64,000 nucleotides of DNA from Aliidiomarina iranensis (GTDB taxonomy: Bacteria > Pseudomonadota > Gammaproteobacteria > Enterobacterales > Alteromonadaceae), in contig NZ_PIPJ01000001.1 in assembly GCF_003987135.1 (NCBI RefSeq), positions 434,001 to 498,000 of the forward strand. Direction: 5' to 3'. A program made the position numbers and the translations under genes. Each line of letters opens with the position of its first letter. The first letter of the stretch is position 1. The notes beneath the pieces were generated by a model. The model did not search any database. It saw nothing but the letters and a program-made list of their open reading frames with translations, and was not told where the DNA came from. Of this stretch, positions 9,700-18,715 are shown piece by piece.

Positions 9700-12534
9700 T
9701 TACTCCGGTTTCACTAATAACGGCTTTAAAAAGCGCGCCGTGTGTGAAACCTTTGATTTACAAATATCCTCCGGAGTGCCGGTAACCAGAATTTCGCCAC
9801 CACCACTGCCGCCTTCAGGGCCTAAATCTACTATCCAATCTGCTGTTTTTATCACATCCAAATTATGTTCGATAATCACAATGGTATTGCCGTGATCACG
9901 CAGCCTGTGCAGCACAGTGAGCAATTGCTGAATATCGTGAAAGTGCAAACCAGTAGTGGGTTCATCGAGAATATATAAGGTTTTCCCTGTATCGCGTTTA
10001 CTCAATTCCCGAGCTAGCTTTACTCGCTGCGCCTCGCCACCTGATAACGTAGTAGCCGCTTGGCCTAAACGAATGTACGAGAGCCCCACATCCATCAAGG
10101 TTTGCAACTTCCGCGCTATCGCTGGAATGGCATCAAAGAATTCCCGAGCATCTTCTACCGTGAGTTCGAGCACTTCATCAATAGTTTTGCCCTTGTATTG
10201 AATCTCTAAGGTTTCTCGGTTGTAACGCTTACCCTTACACACATCGCAGGGCACATACACATCGGGCAGAAAGTGCATTTCTACCTTTATCATGCCATCG
10301 CCTTGGCATGCTTCACAGCGCCCACCTTTAACGTTAAAGCTAAAGCGGCCGAGTTTGTAGCCACGTGAACGAGCCTCTGGTACCCCAGCGAAAAGTTCAC
10401 GAATCGGTGTAAAGATGCCAGTGTAAGTGGCTGGGTTAGAACGCGGCGTGCGGCCAATCGGGCTTTGATCAATATCCACCACTTTATCGAGTAACTCTAA
10501 CCCGTGCATACTATCGTGTGGAGCAATCGCCCCAGTGGTAGCGCCATTCAATTCGCGGTGAGCAAGCGGAAAAAGCGTATCGTTTACTAAGGTTGATTTC
10601 CCCGAACCCGATACACCGGTTACACAGGTCATTAAGCCGATTGGTAGTTTAAAGTTCACATTTTTAAGGTTGTTACCACGCGCCCCTTTAAGTTCTAACC
10701 ATTCTTTGCCGGGCTTATTGCGTTTACTTGGGATTTCAATACACTTCCGGCCAGATAGGTAATCACCAGTAAGTGAGCCCTCACTTGCAACGATATCATC
10801 GTAGGTTCCCTGGGCTACAATTTCGCCACCATGCACACCGGCTCCTGGGCCAATATCAATTACATAATCGGCCGCTCGAATCGCATCTTCATCATGCTCA
10901 ACAACCAGCACAGAATTACCCAAATCACGTAAGTGGCACAAGGTGGTAAGTAAGCGCTCATTATCGCGCTGATGCAAACCAATCGAGGGCTCATCAAGCA
11001 CGTACATTACACCTACCAAGCCGGCACCAATTTGGCTCGCGAGCCTTATTCGCTGAGCCTCACCACCTGATAGCGTTTCCGCACTACGCGATAAGTTCAG
11101 GTAATTTAAGCCAACATTCACCAAGAAGCGCAAACGGTCGTTAATTTCTTTGAGTATCTTTTCAGCAATTTTTTCGCGTTGGCCACTGAGCTTGATATCA
11201 GTGAAAAACTGCAACGCATCACCAATCGCCAGCTCCACAATTTCAGGCAAGGTTGTATCGTTCACAAACACATTGCGTGCTTCTTGGCGCAAACGGGTGC
11301 CATGGCAGCTGCGGCAAGGCTTGGTGGTAAGGTATTTAGATAAATCATCGCGCACGGCCGCCGAATCGGTTTCTCGGTAGCGGCGTTGCAGATTTGGAAT
11401 AATTCCTTCGAAAGGGTGTTTGCGCACCACAGTATCACCGCGATCGTTCACATAATTGAACTTCACATCGGTGCTGCCAGAGCCATTCAACACTAAATCG
11501 CGAATATCCTGAGGTAAATCCTGAAAAGGCGCATTCAAATCAAATTCGAATTGCTTCGCCAATGAACGCAGCATTTGATAATAGTAAAAATTGCGCTTAT
11601 CCCAGCCACGAATTGCGCCACCGGTTAGGCTGAGCTCTGGGTTACCCACAAGCTTATCGGCATCAAAATATTGCTCAACACCCAAACCATCGCAAGAGCC
11701 ACAAGCACCTGCGGGGTTGTTAAAAGAGAACAAACGCGGTTCCAGCTCTTGCATGCTATAACCACAGTGGGGGCAAGCAAAGTTAGCTGAAAAAATAATG
11801 GGTGGCGTTTTATCGTTGTCATCCATTGGCACGATTAGTGCGGTGCCGCCGGACATTTCTAAGGCCGTTTCAAAAGATTCAGCCAAGCGCTGCTCTAAAC
11901 CTGGGCGCACTTTTAAGCGATCCACAACAACTTCAATGTTGTGTTTTTTGTGCAGTTCCAAGCTGGGTGGATCGCTAAGATCACACACATTGCCATCTAC
12001 CCGAGCTCGCAAATAACCTTGCGTTGCCAAATTTTCTAAGGTTTTTTGGTGTTCACCTTTGCGCCCTTGCACCACCGGCGCGAGCAGCATAATTTTGCTC
12101 CCTTCAGGCAAGGCGAGCACTTGGTCCACCATCTGCGAAACCGTTTGTGCGGCTAAAGCTACATTATGGTCTGGGCACCGAGGTTCACCAATACGGGCGA
12201 ACATAAGGCGTAAGTAATCGTAAATTTCGGTGATCGTACCCACGGTAGAACGGGGGTTATGCGATGTTGATTTTTGCTCAATGGAAATAGCAGGCGATAA
12301 ACCTTCAATGGAATCAACGTCGGGCTTTTCCATGAGGCTCAAAAATTGGCGCGCATAGGCAGAAAGCGATTCCACATATCGGCGCTGGCCTTCCGCATAC
12401 AAGGTATCAAACGCGAGTGATGATTTTCCCGAACCGGAAAGCCCGGTGATCACCACCAGCTTATCTCGCGGAATTTCCAGGTTGATGTTTTTCAGATTAT
12501 GGGTGCGAGCACCGCGAACTTCTATTTTATCCAT
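9700..12534 (-). CDS. uvrA: UvrABC system protein A
   Basis: DNA-damage recognition ATPase of nucleotide excision repair; 944 residues against 940 in E. coli. Two ABC modules are present: P-loops GLSGSGKSS near residue 31 and GVSGSGKST near 640, and signature sequences LSGGEAQRI and LSGGEAQRV. Zinc-binding Cys pairs occur in CPHCGY...CGSCDG and in CEACQG...CDVCKG. I chose the ATG at 12534 because [17 protein letters not shown] is the family start and AAAGGATGTT precedes it; an in-frame start 18 codons earlier has no support. I looked for an SOS box upstream and found none matching CTG-N10-CAG. Confidence 0.98.
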   Translation of the reverse strand: MDKIEVRGARTHNLKNINLEIPRDKLVVITGLSGSGKSSLAFDTLYAEGQRRYVESLSAYARQFLSLMEKPDVDSIEGLSPAISIEQKSTSHNPRSTVGTITEIYDYLRLMFARIGEPRCPDHNVALAAQTVSQMVDQVLALPEGSKIMLLAPVVQGRKGEHQKTLENLATQGYLRARVDGNVCDLSDPPSLELHKKHNIEVVVDRLKVRPGLEQRLAESFETALEMSGGTALIVPMDDNDKTPPIIFSANFACPHCGYSMQELEPRLFSFNNPAGACGSCDGLGVEQYFDADKLVGNPELSLTGGAIRGWDKRNFYYYQMLRSLAKQFEFDLNAPFQDLPQDIRDLVLNGSGSTDVKFNYVNDRGDTVVRKHPFEGIIPNLQRRYRETDSAAVRDDLSKYLTTKPCRSCHGTRLRQEARNVFVNDTTLPEIVELAIGDALQFFTDIKLSGQREKIAEKILKEINDRLRFLVNVGLNYLNLSRSAETLSGGEAQRIRLASQIGAGLVGVMYVLDEPSIGLHQRDNERLLTTLCHLRDLGNSVLVVEHDEDAIRAADYVIDIGPGAGVHGGEIVAQGTYDDIVASEGSLTGDYLSGRKCIEIPSKRNKPGKEWLELKGARGNNLKNVNFKLPIGLMTCVTGVSGSGKSTLVNDTLFPLAHRELNGATTGAIAPHDSMHGLELLDKVVDIDQSPIGRTPRSNPATYTGIFTPIRELFAGVPEARSRGYKLGRFSFNVKGGRCEACQGDGMIKVEMHFLPDVYVPCDVCKGKRYNRETLEIQYKGKTIDEVLELTVEDAREFFDAIPAIARKLQTLMDVGLSYIRLGQAATTLSGGEAQRVKLARELSKRDTGKTLYILDEPTTGLHFHDIQQLLTVLHRLRDHGNTIVIIEHNLDVIKTADWIVDLGPEGGSGGGEILVTGTPEDICKSKVSHTARFLKPLLVKPE

Positions 12535-12561
12535 AACATCCTTTCTTGCGAGCAAAGTGTA

Positions 12562-12597
12562 ATCGTGCATTATCGCACAAATCGCCATGATTTCTAA
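12562..12597 (-). promoter_or_regulatory. Candidate uvrA promoter with small inverted repeat
   Basis: On the minus strand, TTAGAA (12597-12592) and GATAAT (12574-12569) are 17 bases apart, giving a start near 12562. The -10 is bracketed by GTGC and GCAC (12565-12568 and 12575-12578), a small inverted repeat that might be an operator. The -35 match is only 3 of 6. Confidence 0.35.
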
Positions 12598-12662
12598 CTG
12601 ACGTGTTACATCTTATTCTGTTAGACTTGGCCAGATTTTATGAAGTGGACAAACCGCCGGTA

Positions 12663-14033
12663 ATGAAGCAAAACCGATTAAACCGCACAGAGAAAAAAGC
12701 TGCAGCAACGTTAGCCTCAATTTTTGGTTTACGCATGCTAGGGCTATTTTTGATCATGCCCGTATTGGCTATTTACGGCCAAAGCTACCCCGATTACAGC
12801 CCTTTTTTAGTAGGGATAGCGATTGGTGCCTACGGTTTAACGCAAGCGTTCTTACAAATCCCAATGGGCTGGCTTTCCGATCGTATAGGCCGCCGCCCGG
12901 TTATTTTAAGTGGCCTAGCTATTTTTGCCCTCGGTAGTGTGGTGGCGGCACTTGCCGATACCATGCAAGGTGTTATTTTCGGCCGCGTGTTACAAGGTGC
13001 TGGCGCCATAGCTGGCGCTGTTTTGGCACTTGCCGCCGATTCCGCTCGAGAAGAGCAGCGGCCAAAAGTAATGGCCGTAATCGGCATGGGTATTGGCTTA
13101 TCATTTGTGCTCGCACTTATTATCGCGCCATTGTTAGGTGGTGTAATTGGCATGTCCGGTTTGTTTTGGCTTACAGCTGCCCTAGCGGTGGGTGGTATCT
13201 TGCTGATGTGGCGCGGTATGCCAGAAACCTATCAACAGGTGCCGAGCCGCGATGTGCTCCCCGTGCCAAAGGAACTCGGCCGGCTGCTTAAAAACATGCA
13301 GTTGCAACGCTTGAACGCGGGCATATTTGTGCTGCATTTAGTGTTAACCGCATGGTTCGTCACCTTACCGTTGCAATTGGTTGAAGCTGGGTTAGCGGCG
13401 GAACACCACAGCTGGCTTTATTTACCCACGCTACTGCTATCATTCCTAGTGATGATTCCCATGATGTTAGTTTTGTTGCGCAAGCAAAAACAAGTATTGG
13501 GTATGCGCCTCGCCGTAGTGATGTTGGCGCTTTCTTTGTCAGCTATTGCGGTTTTCCAAGGCCAATTATGGGGCTTAATTTTTTCAGTTTGGTTGTTTTT
13601 TATTGGTTTTAATTATTTAGAAGCTAGCTTCCCAGCGCTCCTTACCCAGCACGCGCCGGCGGGTAGCAAAGGCAGTGCCAGTGGTTTGTACACTACATTT
13701 CAGTTTTTTGGTGCCTTTGCTGGTGGTGTTGCTGGCGGGTTTTTATTTCAAAGTTTCGGGGCTTTTGGCGTTATGCTTTTTTGCGTTGCCCTGCTAGTAT
13801 GTTGGTTGCTGTTTAGTATTGGTTTGCTGCAGGTGTCTGCTACTACGCGCCTCAATTTTGTTACCCGAACACTTTCGCCTAAAGAGGCCCGAGAGCTAAC
13901 CCAAGCGCTCACCGACGTTTCGGGAATTGAGGAAGCCATCGTTATACCTGATGAAGGCGCAACCTATTTGAAAATTAAGAAAGATGAATATGATGCCACT
14001 GCGATTAATGGAATCGTGGCGCGTTTTCAGTAA
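12663..14033 (+). CDS. yajR: MFS transporter of the YajR type
   Basis: Major facilitator of 456 residues with about 12 hydrophobic helices. Motif A appears as GWLSDRIGRRPVI near residue 76, and the GLRMLGLFLIMPVLAIYG first helix is typical of YajR. The last 65 residues (roughly 390-456) are soluble and look like the ferredoxin-like YAM domain known from E. coli YajR. The ATG at 12663 gives a family-like N-terminus; the longer reading frame upstream adds residues unlike the family. The natural substrate of YajR is not established. Divergent from uvrA, and followed 20 bases later by ssb. Confidence 0.85.
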   Translation: MKQNRLNRTEKKAAATLASIFGLRMLGLFLIMPVLAIYGQSYPDYSPFLVGIAIGAYGLTQAFLQIPMGWLSDRIGRRPVILSGLAIFALGSVVAALADTMQGVIFGRVLQGAGAIAGAVLALAADSAREEQRPKVMAVIGMGIGLSFVLALIIAPLLGGVIGMSGLFWLTAALAVGGILLMWRGMPETYQQVPSRDVLPVPKELGRLLKNMQLQRLNAGIFVLHLVLTAWFVTLPLQLVEAGLAAEHHSWLYLPTLLLSFLVMIPMMLVLLRKQKQVLGMRLAVVMLALSLSAIAVFQGQLWGLIFSVWLFFIGFNYLEASFPALLTQHAPAGSKGSASGLYTTFQFFGAFAGGVAGGFLFQSFGAFGVMLFCVALLVCWLLFSIGLLQVSATTRLNFVTRTLSPKEARELTQALTDVSGIEEAIVIPDEGATYLKIKKDEYDATAINGIVARFQ

Positions 14034-14052
14034 AAGATAACAGGAGAAATTT

Positions 14053-14616
14053 ATGGCCAGTCGTGGGGTTAATAAAGTTATTATTTTGGGTAATCTGGGC
14101 CAAGATCCGGAAGTTCGTTACACCCAAAACAGCACCGCTATTGCTAATTTTAGCGTGGCTACCAGTGAATCATGGAAAGATAAACAAACTGGCGAGCAAA
14201 AGGAAATTACCGAGTGGCACCGCATTGTGTGCTATCGCCGTTTAGCTGAAATCGCCGGTGAATATTTGAAAAAAGGTTCCAAGGTATACATTGAAGGCCG
14301 TTTGCAAACACGCAAGTGGCAGGGCCAAGATGGCCAAGATAAATACACCACTGAAATTGTGTGTAATGAAATGCAAATGCTTGATAGCCGCGGAGCTGGC
14401 GGTGGTGGCGATTTTGGTGGCCAATCGCAAAACTATAACCAAAGCCCGAACCAAGGTTCTGGCCAAGGCGGCCAAAGTTATGGTGGGCAAGGTTCCGGCC
14501 AAGGCGGAGGCCAAAACCAAGGTTTCCAAAATCAGAATCAAGGCTCACAAAGCCCGCAGCGGCCAGCGCAGCCAGCACCACTTGATAATGATTTCGATGA
14601 TGATATTCCCTTCTGA
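14053..14616 (+). CDS. ssb: Single-stranded DNA-binding protein
   Basis: Protein of 187 residues. The OB-fold domain (about 1-112) starts [25 protein letters not shown] Gly/Gln/Asn-rich linker (about 115-175) follows, and the acidic tip DFDDDIPF ends the protein; the tip recruits repair and replication partners. AGGAGAA precedes the ATG. In many gammaproteobacteria ssb sits close to uvrA as here, with the transporter gene between them. Confidence 0.98.
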   Translation: MASRGVNKVIILGNLGQDPEVRYTQNSTAIANFSVATSESWKDKQTGEQKEITEWHRIVCYRRLAEIAGEYLKKGSKVYIEGRLQTRKWQGQDGQDKYTTEIVCNEMQMLDSRGAGGGGDFGGQSQNYNQSPNQGSGQGGQSYGGQGSGQGGGQNQGFQNQNQGSQSPQRPAQPAPLDNDFDDDIPF

Positions 14617-14656
14617 ATCATATAAAACTATAAGTGTAAAACAGGCGTGAACAAAC

Positions 14657-14692
14657 AAAGGCGGATACATCCTAAAGGTGTATCCGCTTTTT
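14657..14692 (+). terminator. Intrinsic terminator after ssb
   Basis: GCGGATACA (14661-14669) pairs with TGTATCCGC (14679-14687), nine perfect pairs, followed by TTTTT. It ends the yajR-ssb transcript. Confidence 0.9.
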
Positions 14693-14770
14693 GCTTTTTG
14701 GCGCTTTGTTCGAGATCTTGTTATGCTTTTTGTTAGTTAACTACTGTAGTTTGTACTCATTTTTGCCTAT

Positions 14771-14800
14771 GCATAACTCAACATAACTCAGCATAACGTA
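14771..14800. repeat. Three 10-base direct repeats upstream of gabD
   Basis: GCATAACTCA, ACATAACTCA and GCATAACGTA stand head to tail, one helical turn apart, 25 to 55 bases before the gabD start. The phasing would suit cooperative binding of a regulator, but chance or slippage is also possible. Confidence 0.5.
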
Positions 14801-14825
14801 GCAAAACCATGATTAGGAGTAACCT

Positions 14826-16280
14826 ATGCCAATTAGTAAAGAAGCTCGCGCCCTTATTTTTGAGCGTTGCTACATTGCCGGTGAGTGGCTTGCCAGTGAT
14901 AGCCAAAAAACTATCGCTGTATTGAATCCCGCCGATGGCAAGGAAATTGCCGAAGTGCCGGAATGTGGTGAGGCAGAGGCCAAACGAGCAATTCAGGCGG
15001 CTAACCACGCGTTTCCTGCGTGGCGGAAAAAAACTGCAGAGGAACGCGCAAAAGTTCTTAAAAAATGGCATGAGTTAGTAATGGCCAATCAGCAAGCTTT
15101 AGGGGAGATCATGACCCTCGAGCAAGGTAAGCCGCTTGCCGAAGCTAAAGGCGAAATTGCCTATGCGGCGAGCTATATTGAATGGTTTGCAGAAGAAGCC
15201 CGGCGGGTGTATGGCGAAACAATCCCGGGCGCACAAGAATCGCAACGTATTGTTGTTACTCGCGAACCGGTGGGTGTTTGTGTGGCCGTTACGCCTTGGA
15301 ACTTCCCAGCAGCTATGATCACTCGTAAAGTAGCGCCGGCATTGGCGGTGGGCTGCACTATTGTGGTTAAACCAGCGAGCGAAACACCGCTTACCGCACT
15401 AGCGCTCGCTGCATTAGCGGCTGAGGCCGGTGTTCCAACCGGCGTGTTCAGTGTAATTACCGGCTCATCGAAAGCGATTGGCAAAGTATTTACCGAAAAC
15501 GAGCTCGTACGTAAATTAAGTTTCACAGGTTCCACAGCAGTGGGCTCTATGTTAATGGAACAATGTGCACCCACGGTGAAGCGCTTATCGCTAGAGCTTG
15601 GTGGTAATGCTCCTTTTATTGTCTTTGATGATGCTGATATTGATGCTGCGGTGCAGGGGTTGATTGATAGCAAGTTCCGCAATGCCGGCCAAACCTGTGT
15701 TTGTGCGAATCGCATTTATGTGCAAAAGCCAGTGTATGCTGAATTTGTGGAAAAGCTCAGTGCCAAAGTGCAAGCGCTGAAAGTAGGTGATGGTTTTACT
15801 GATAATGTGCTGATTGGGCCATTAATTTCAGAGGCGGCGGTAGAGAAAGTGGAAGCCCATATTGCCGATGCACTAGAGCTAGGTGCTCGAGTAGTGTGTG
15901 GCGGCTCACGCCATGAGCTAGGCGGTACTTGGTTCGAACCAACGGTTATTGCCGATGGCAGCCAGGATATGCTGTTCACTCGGGAAGAAACCTTTGGGCC
16001 CGTAGCGCCCGTTATCCCTTTCGATGATGAAGCGCAGGCTGTTGAGTATGCTAACGCCACTGAGTTTGGCCTAGCGGCTTACTTTTACGCTCAAGATCTC
16101 GGCCGAGTGCGGCGTGTAGCCGAAGGCATCGAAGCGGGCATTGTGGGTGTGAACACCGGGCTAATTTCTAATGCCACCGCACCGTTTGGCGGCGTAAAAG
16201 CATCAGGCCTTGGGCGCGAAGGCGGCCACCAAGGTATTGATGAGTACACAGAACTGAAATACCTGTGTATCGATAGCTAG
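14826..16280 (+). CDS. gabD: Succinate-semialdehyde dehydrogenase (NADP+ type)
   Basis: Oxidises succinate semialdehyde to succinate at the end of GABA catabolism; 484 residues against 482 for E. coli GabD. Aldehyde dehydrogenase landmarks are present: VTPWNFPAAMITRK near residue 155, SFTGSTAVG near 235, the catalytic-base region LELGGNAPF near 258 and the nucleophile in GQTCVCANRIYV near 288. The second Cys two residues after the nucleophile is typical of the GabD subgroup. AGGAG precedes the ATG. No gabT or GABA permease lies next to it, so it is probably expressed on its own. Confidence 0.93.
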   Translation: MPISKEARALIFERCYIAGEWLASDSQKTIAVLNPADGKEIAEVPECGEAEAKRAIQAANHAFPAWRKKTAEERAKVLKKWHELVMANQQALGEIMTLEQGKPLAEAKGEIAYAASYIEWFAEEARRVYGETIPGAQESQRIVVTREPVGVCVAVTPWNFPAAMITRKVAPALAVGCTIVVKPASETPLTALALAALAAEAGVPTGVFSVITGSSKAIGKVFTENELVRKLSFTGSTAVGSMLMEQCAPTVKRLSLELGGNAPFIVFDDADIDAAVQGLIDSKFRNAGQTCVCANRIYVQKPVYAEFVEKLSAKVQALKVGDGFTDNVLIGPLISEAAVEKVEAHIADALELGARVVCGGSRHELGGTWFEPTVIADGSQDMLFTREETFGPVAPVIPFDDEAQAVEYANATEFGLAAYFYAQDLGRVRRVAEGIEAGIVGVNTGLISNATAPFGGVKASGLGREGGHQGIDEYTELKYLCIDS

Positions 16281-16300
16281 GCACAAACTTATGCCCAAAG

Positions 16301-16326
16301 CCATCAGAGCTACCGTGCTCTGGTGG
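16301..16326 (+). terminator. Possible factor-dependent end of gabD
   Basis: Ten-pair stem including one G-U pair with a six-base loop, 20 bases after the gabD stop. No run of T follows, so it is not a canonical intrinsic terminator. Confidence 0.35.
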
Positions 16327-16509
16327 CCGTTGAAACGTTATTAATTTGTAGCTAAATGCGCCTATATTGAGGTTAAAATCTGCGATCTGTAGTTTAAAGT
16401 TGAGATTTTGTTAAATCTTCGAAATTTTTCGTAAATGTACTTGTGGAAGGGGCTTGCTTGGCTTCACACTCATCATTATTTAGGGCTTATTAGCGATACC
16501 AAACGCCCA

Positions 16510-16548
16510 TTAACGGTTTTAGCGCAGCTTGCGTGGCGCTGCCGTTAA
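16510..16548 (+). other. Two-part stem-loop upstream of the glycosyltransferase gene
   Basis: Outer stem TTAACGG/CCGTTAA (16510-16516, 16542-16548) and inner stem AGCGC/GCGCT (16521-16525, 16536-16540), separated by a four-base against one-base internal loop. It lies about 90 bases before the gene start and might be in its 5' untranslated RNA. Confidence 0.4.
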
Positions 16549-16634
16549 AGGCTTATTGTCGGAATGGCTGTGGCAATATTTATAACGGCCGCGGCGATAT
16601 GTATGGAAACAATGAATGAGTGAGATATCATTAA

Positions 16635-17573
16635 ATGAATGCAGTAACTAAGCAAAGCGCAACCATGGACGTGTTTGTTTTTTCGTTTAATCGTGGCCAA
16701 TTCTTGCGTAATTGTATTCGTTCTGTGCAAACCCATTGGCCTAGGGTAAATATCACTGTAGTTGATGATCGAAGCGATGATAAAGAAACGCAAGCCGTGC
16801 TCTCTGAATTAAAAGCAGAGGGCGTGCAAGTTTTGCTGGCGCCGGAGAAATCGTTTACCAAGCGCCATGGTGGTTTATACAACAATATGCAATTAGCGCT
16901 CGAAATAGCCACCGAGCGCAGCACCGAGTATGCATTGTTTTTGCAAGATGATATGCAAGTTGTGCGCGATATCGATGAGGCCGATACCGATTACATTCCG
17001 GCGTTTTTTAATGAGTACCCGCAAGCCGCTTTTTTGCATCCGCTGTTTTTGAAGGGTGCACGCAAACGCCGCGATCAAGCCATCACTTACCTGAGCGGTA
17101 AACTTCCAGTATATTTTCGGAAAAAACGCGAAAACAAAACCCCACGAGGCATTTCCTATTCAGATTGTTTTATCGCTCATATACCGCGGTTGCGGCAAGC
17201 TAGTTGGCAATTCCAAGGTAGTGAGGTAAGTAATGCGCGGCAAGCAGAAAGGCTGTTTGGCGATATGGGCTTCATGCTTCACCCAATTGCAATGTATCTT
17301 CCCGAGGTGCCTGTTTATCGTGGAAAACGAAAAACGCGTTGGGTGGAACTAGCCCAAGAGCGCGGTGGTGAATCACCCAACGCCTTTTTACCTTTGCACG
17401 GAGCGGCGTTAAAGCGGCTGAAAGAACGAAATGTGAAGCAGCAACTGCCGGTAGCCGAGCATTATCTAAAAACAACTCGTGCAGCGAAAAAGCCTTTTCG
17501 TTACAGCCAAATCAATGCGTTCCCTGTGCTTCGTGTGTTACATAAAATTGAGCAAATCATTAAAAAGCGCTAA
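16635..17573 (+). CDS. Glycosyltransferase, family 2-like
   Basis: Protein of 312 residues with a GT-A style N-terminus: FVFSFNRGQFLRNCIRSV near residue 14 for nucleotide-sugar binding, VVDDRSDD near 40 and the metal-binding motif LFLQDDMQVV near 104. The C-terminal half is basic and has no membrane helix, so it is probably a cytosolic or peripheral enzyme. It is not inside a polysaccharide gene cluster, which makes the acceptor hard to guess. An in-frame ATG at codon 11 is an alternative start. GAGTGAG lies upstream of the chosen one. Confidence 0.72.
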   Translation: MNAVTKQSATMDVFVFSFNRGQFLRNCIRSVQTHWPRVNITVVDDRSDDKETQAVLSELKAEGVQVLLAPEKSFTKRHGGLYNNMQLALEIATERSTEYALFLQDDMQVVRDIDEADTDYIPAFFNEYPQAAFLHPLFLKGARKRRDQAITYLSGKLPVYFRKKRENKTPRGISYSDCFIAHIPRLRQASWQFQGSEVSNARQAERLFGDMGFMLHPIAMYLPEVPVYRGKRKTRWVELAQERGGESPNAFLPLHGAALKRLKERNVKQQLPVAEHYLKTTRAAKKPFRYSQINAFPVLRVLHKIEQIIKKR

Positions 17574-17638
17574 TATTCCAAAAGTAGGGTTCTGAAATAT
17601 CCAAGAGCCCAGTGCATCAGCGCTTTGGGAAGTGATTT

Positions 17639-18670
17639 GTGGTTAGAGCCGTTGTTCAATTTCTGCTGTTAATGGGAAACAAAGTAGCGCAAGCTCGCGC
17701 TGTGCTCTCACGCTTTCGTGTGCGCCTCTCTTTCTTGGTATTAGCACTGGCGGCTGCGAGTTTACTTACGGCTTGCACCCCCATGCGTGAACCCGTCAAT
17801 ATCGCTGGTAACCAGTGGCTGGGTTATCATCCCCTCTATCTTGCACATACACAAAACTGTGTGCAGTGCCCATTTAGCAATGAATATTATGGCGAGCGGC
17901 CCATAAAGGTAAACATGCTCGCCGATACCACCTTAGTTTCGCGTTTGTTTGCCAATGGTCAGCTTGATGGCGCATTGGTAACGCTGGATGAGGCCATTCG
18001 CCTGCAAAGTAATAATCAAATGGATTTGTGTGTAGCTAGAATACTTAGCTTCTCCCAGGGGGCCGATGCGGTTCTCTTGGCGCCTCACGCAGAGTTAAGC
18101 CAACGGCCTTTGCGAGTGGGCTATGAAGAAACCGCTTTGGGCGCTTTTTTATTACAACGGGCAATTCAATTCTTAGGGTTAAATGAAAATGATTTGCAGC
18201 CGGAATTGGTGCTTCCGAGCCAACATTTACAAAGTGTACTTTCCGGTGATGTCGATATGCTCATCACTTATGAACCCTTCATAACGCAGCTGAAATCACA
18301 GGGTGCAACTGTATTATTTGATAGCAGCCAAATCCCTCATGAAATATTAGATTTGTTTGTAGTACGCCGTGATGTTTGGCAAGAGCATGCGAAAATGCTT
18401 GATTGGGTGGCCTCGGAACTGTGGGAAAAAGGCCGTGTAAAACTCTCTGCACCATCATCGGCGGATGCCACATTTATGCAAGAAACCCTAGCGTTGAATA
18501 GTGAAGAGCTCAGCAACGCGTTGTCGGGCCTGCATTTTCCTGATTATCAAGAAAACCGCGAGATACAAGCTACAGAATTAGATGCCATTTTAGCGCGATT
18601 AAACGGGCATTTATTGAGTTCAGGCTTGATTTCAACCCCGGCTCACCTGCCTTCGTGCTATGAGTTATGA
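17639..18670 (+). CDS. Lipoprotein solute-binding protein, NMT1/SsuA-like
   Basis: Protein of 343 residues with a lipobox (L-T-A-C, Cys46), so it should be a lipid-anchored periplasmic protein. The mature part resembles the NMT1/THI5/SsuA binding-protein fold: NQWLGYHPLYLAH after the Cys, then DGALVTLDEAI and DVDMLITYEP segments. GTG 17639 is used as start because GGAAG lies seven bases before it; an ATG 12 codons on would also keep the signal. No permease or ATPase gene is present. The next gene, 45 bases on, encodes a PAS-GGDEF-EAL membrane protein, so this may act as its ligand sensor (inference), as NspS does for MbaA in Vibrio cholerae. Confidence 0.75.
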   Translation: MVRAVVQFLLLMGNKVAQARAVLSRFRVRLSFLVLALAAASLLTACTPMREPVNIAGNQWLGYHPLYLAHTQNCVQCPFSNEYYGERPIKVNMLADTTLVSRLFANGQLDGALVTLDEAIRLQSNNQMDLCVARILSFSQGADAVLLAPHAELSQRPLRVGYEETALGAFLLQRAIQFLGLNENDLQPELVLPSQHLQSVLSGDVDMLITYEPFITQLKSQGATVLFDSSQIPHEILDLFVVRRDVWQEHAKMLDWVASELWEKGRVKLSAPSSADATFMQETLALNSEELSNALSGLHFPDYQENREIQATELDAILARLNGHLLSSGLISTPAHLPSCYEL

Positions 18671-18715
18671 GAGGAGAACCTCTGATGTTTAGAGCCTTTA
18701 GCCAGGAGCTTTACA

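Larger units (their letters stand above)
16281..16634. other. Non-coding stretch with two stem-loops
   Basis: A 354-base gap between gabD and the glycosyltransferase gene, with no convincing reading frame. One hairpin, CCATCAGAGC (16301-16310) with GCTCTGGTGG (16317-16326), may end the gabD transcript although it lacks a U-tract. The second, 16510-16548, has outer arms TTAACGG/CCGTTAA and inner arms AGCGC/GCGCT. The middle is AT-rich (16380-16440) and could hold a promoter that I cannot place. Confidence 0.5.

Noticed and set aside
12535-12662. SOS (LexA) box for uvrA
   Set aside because: I looked for CTG-N10-CAG in the divergent region; the closest match has the wrong spacing.
14291-14650. 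119-codon frame overlapping ssb
   Set aside because: It arises from the Gly/Gln-rich repeat codons of ssb read in another frame.
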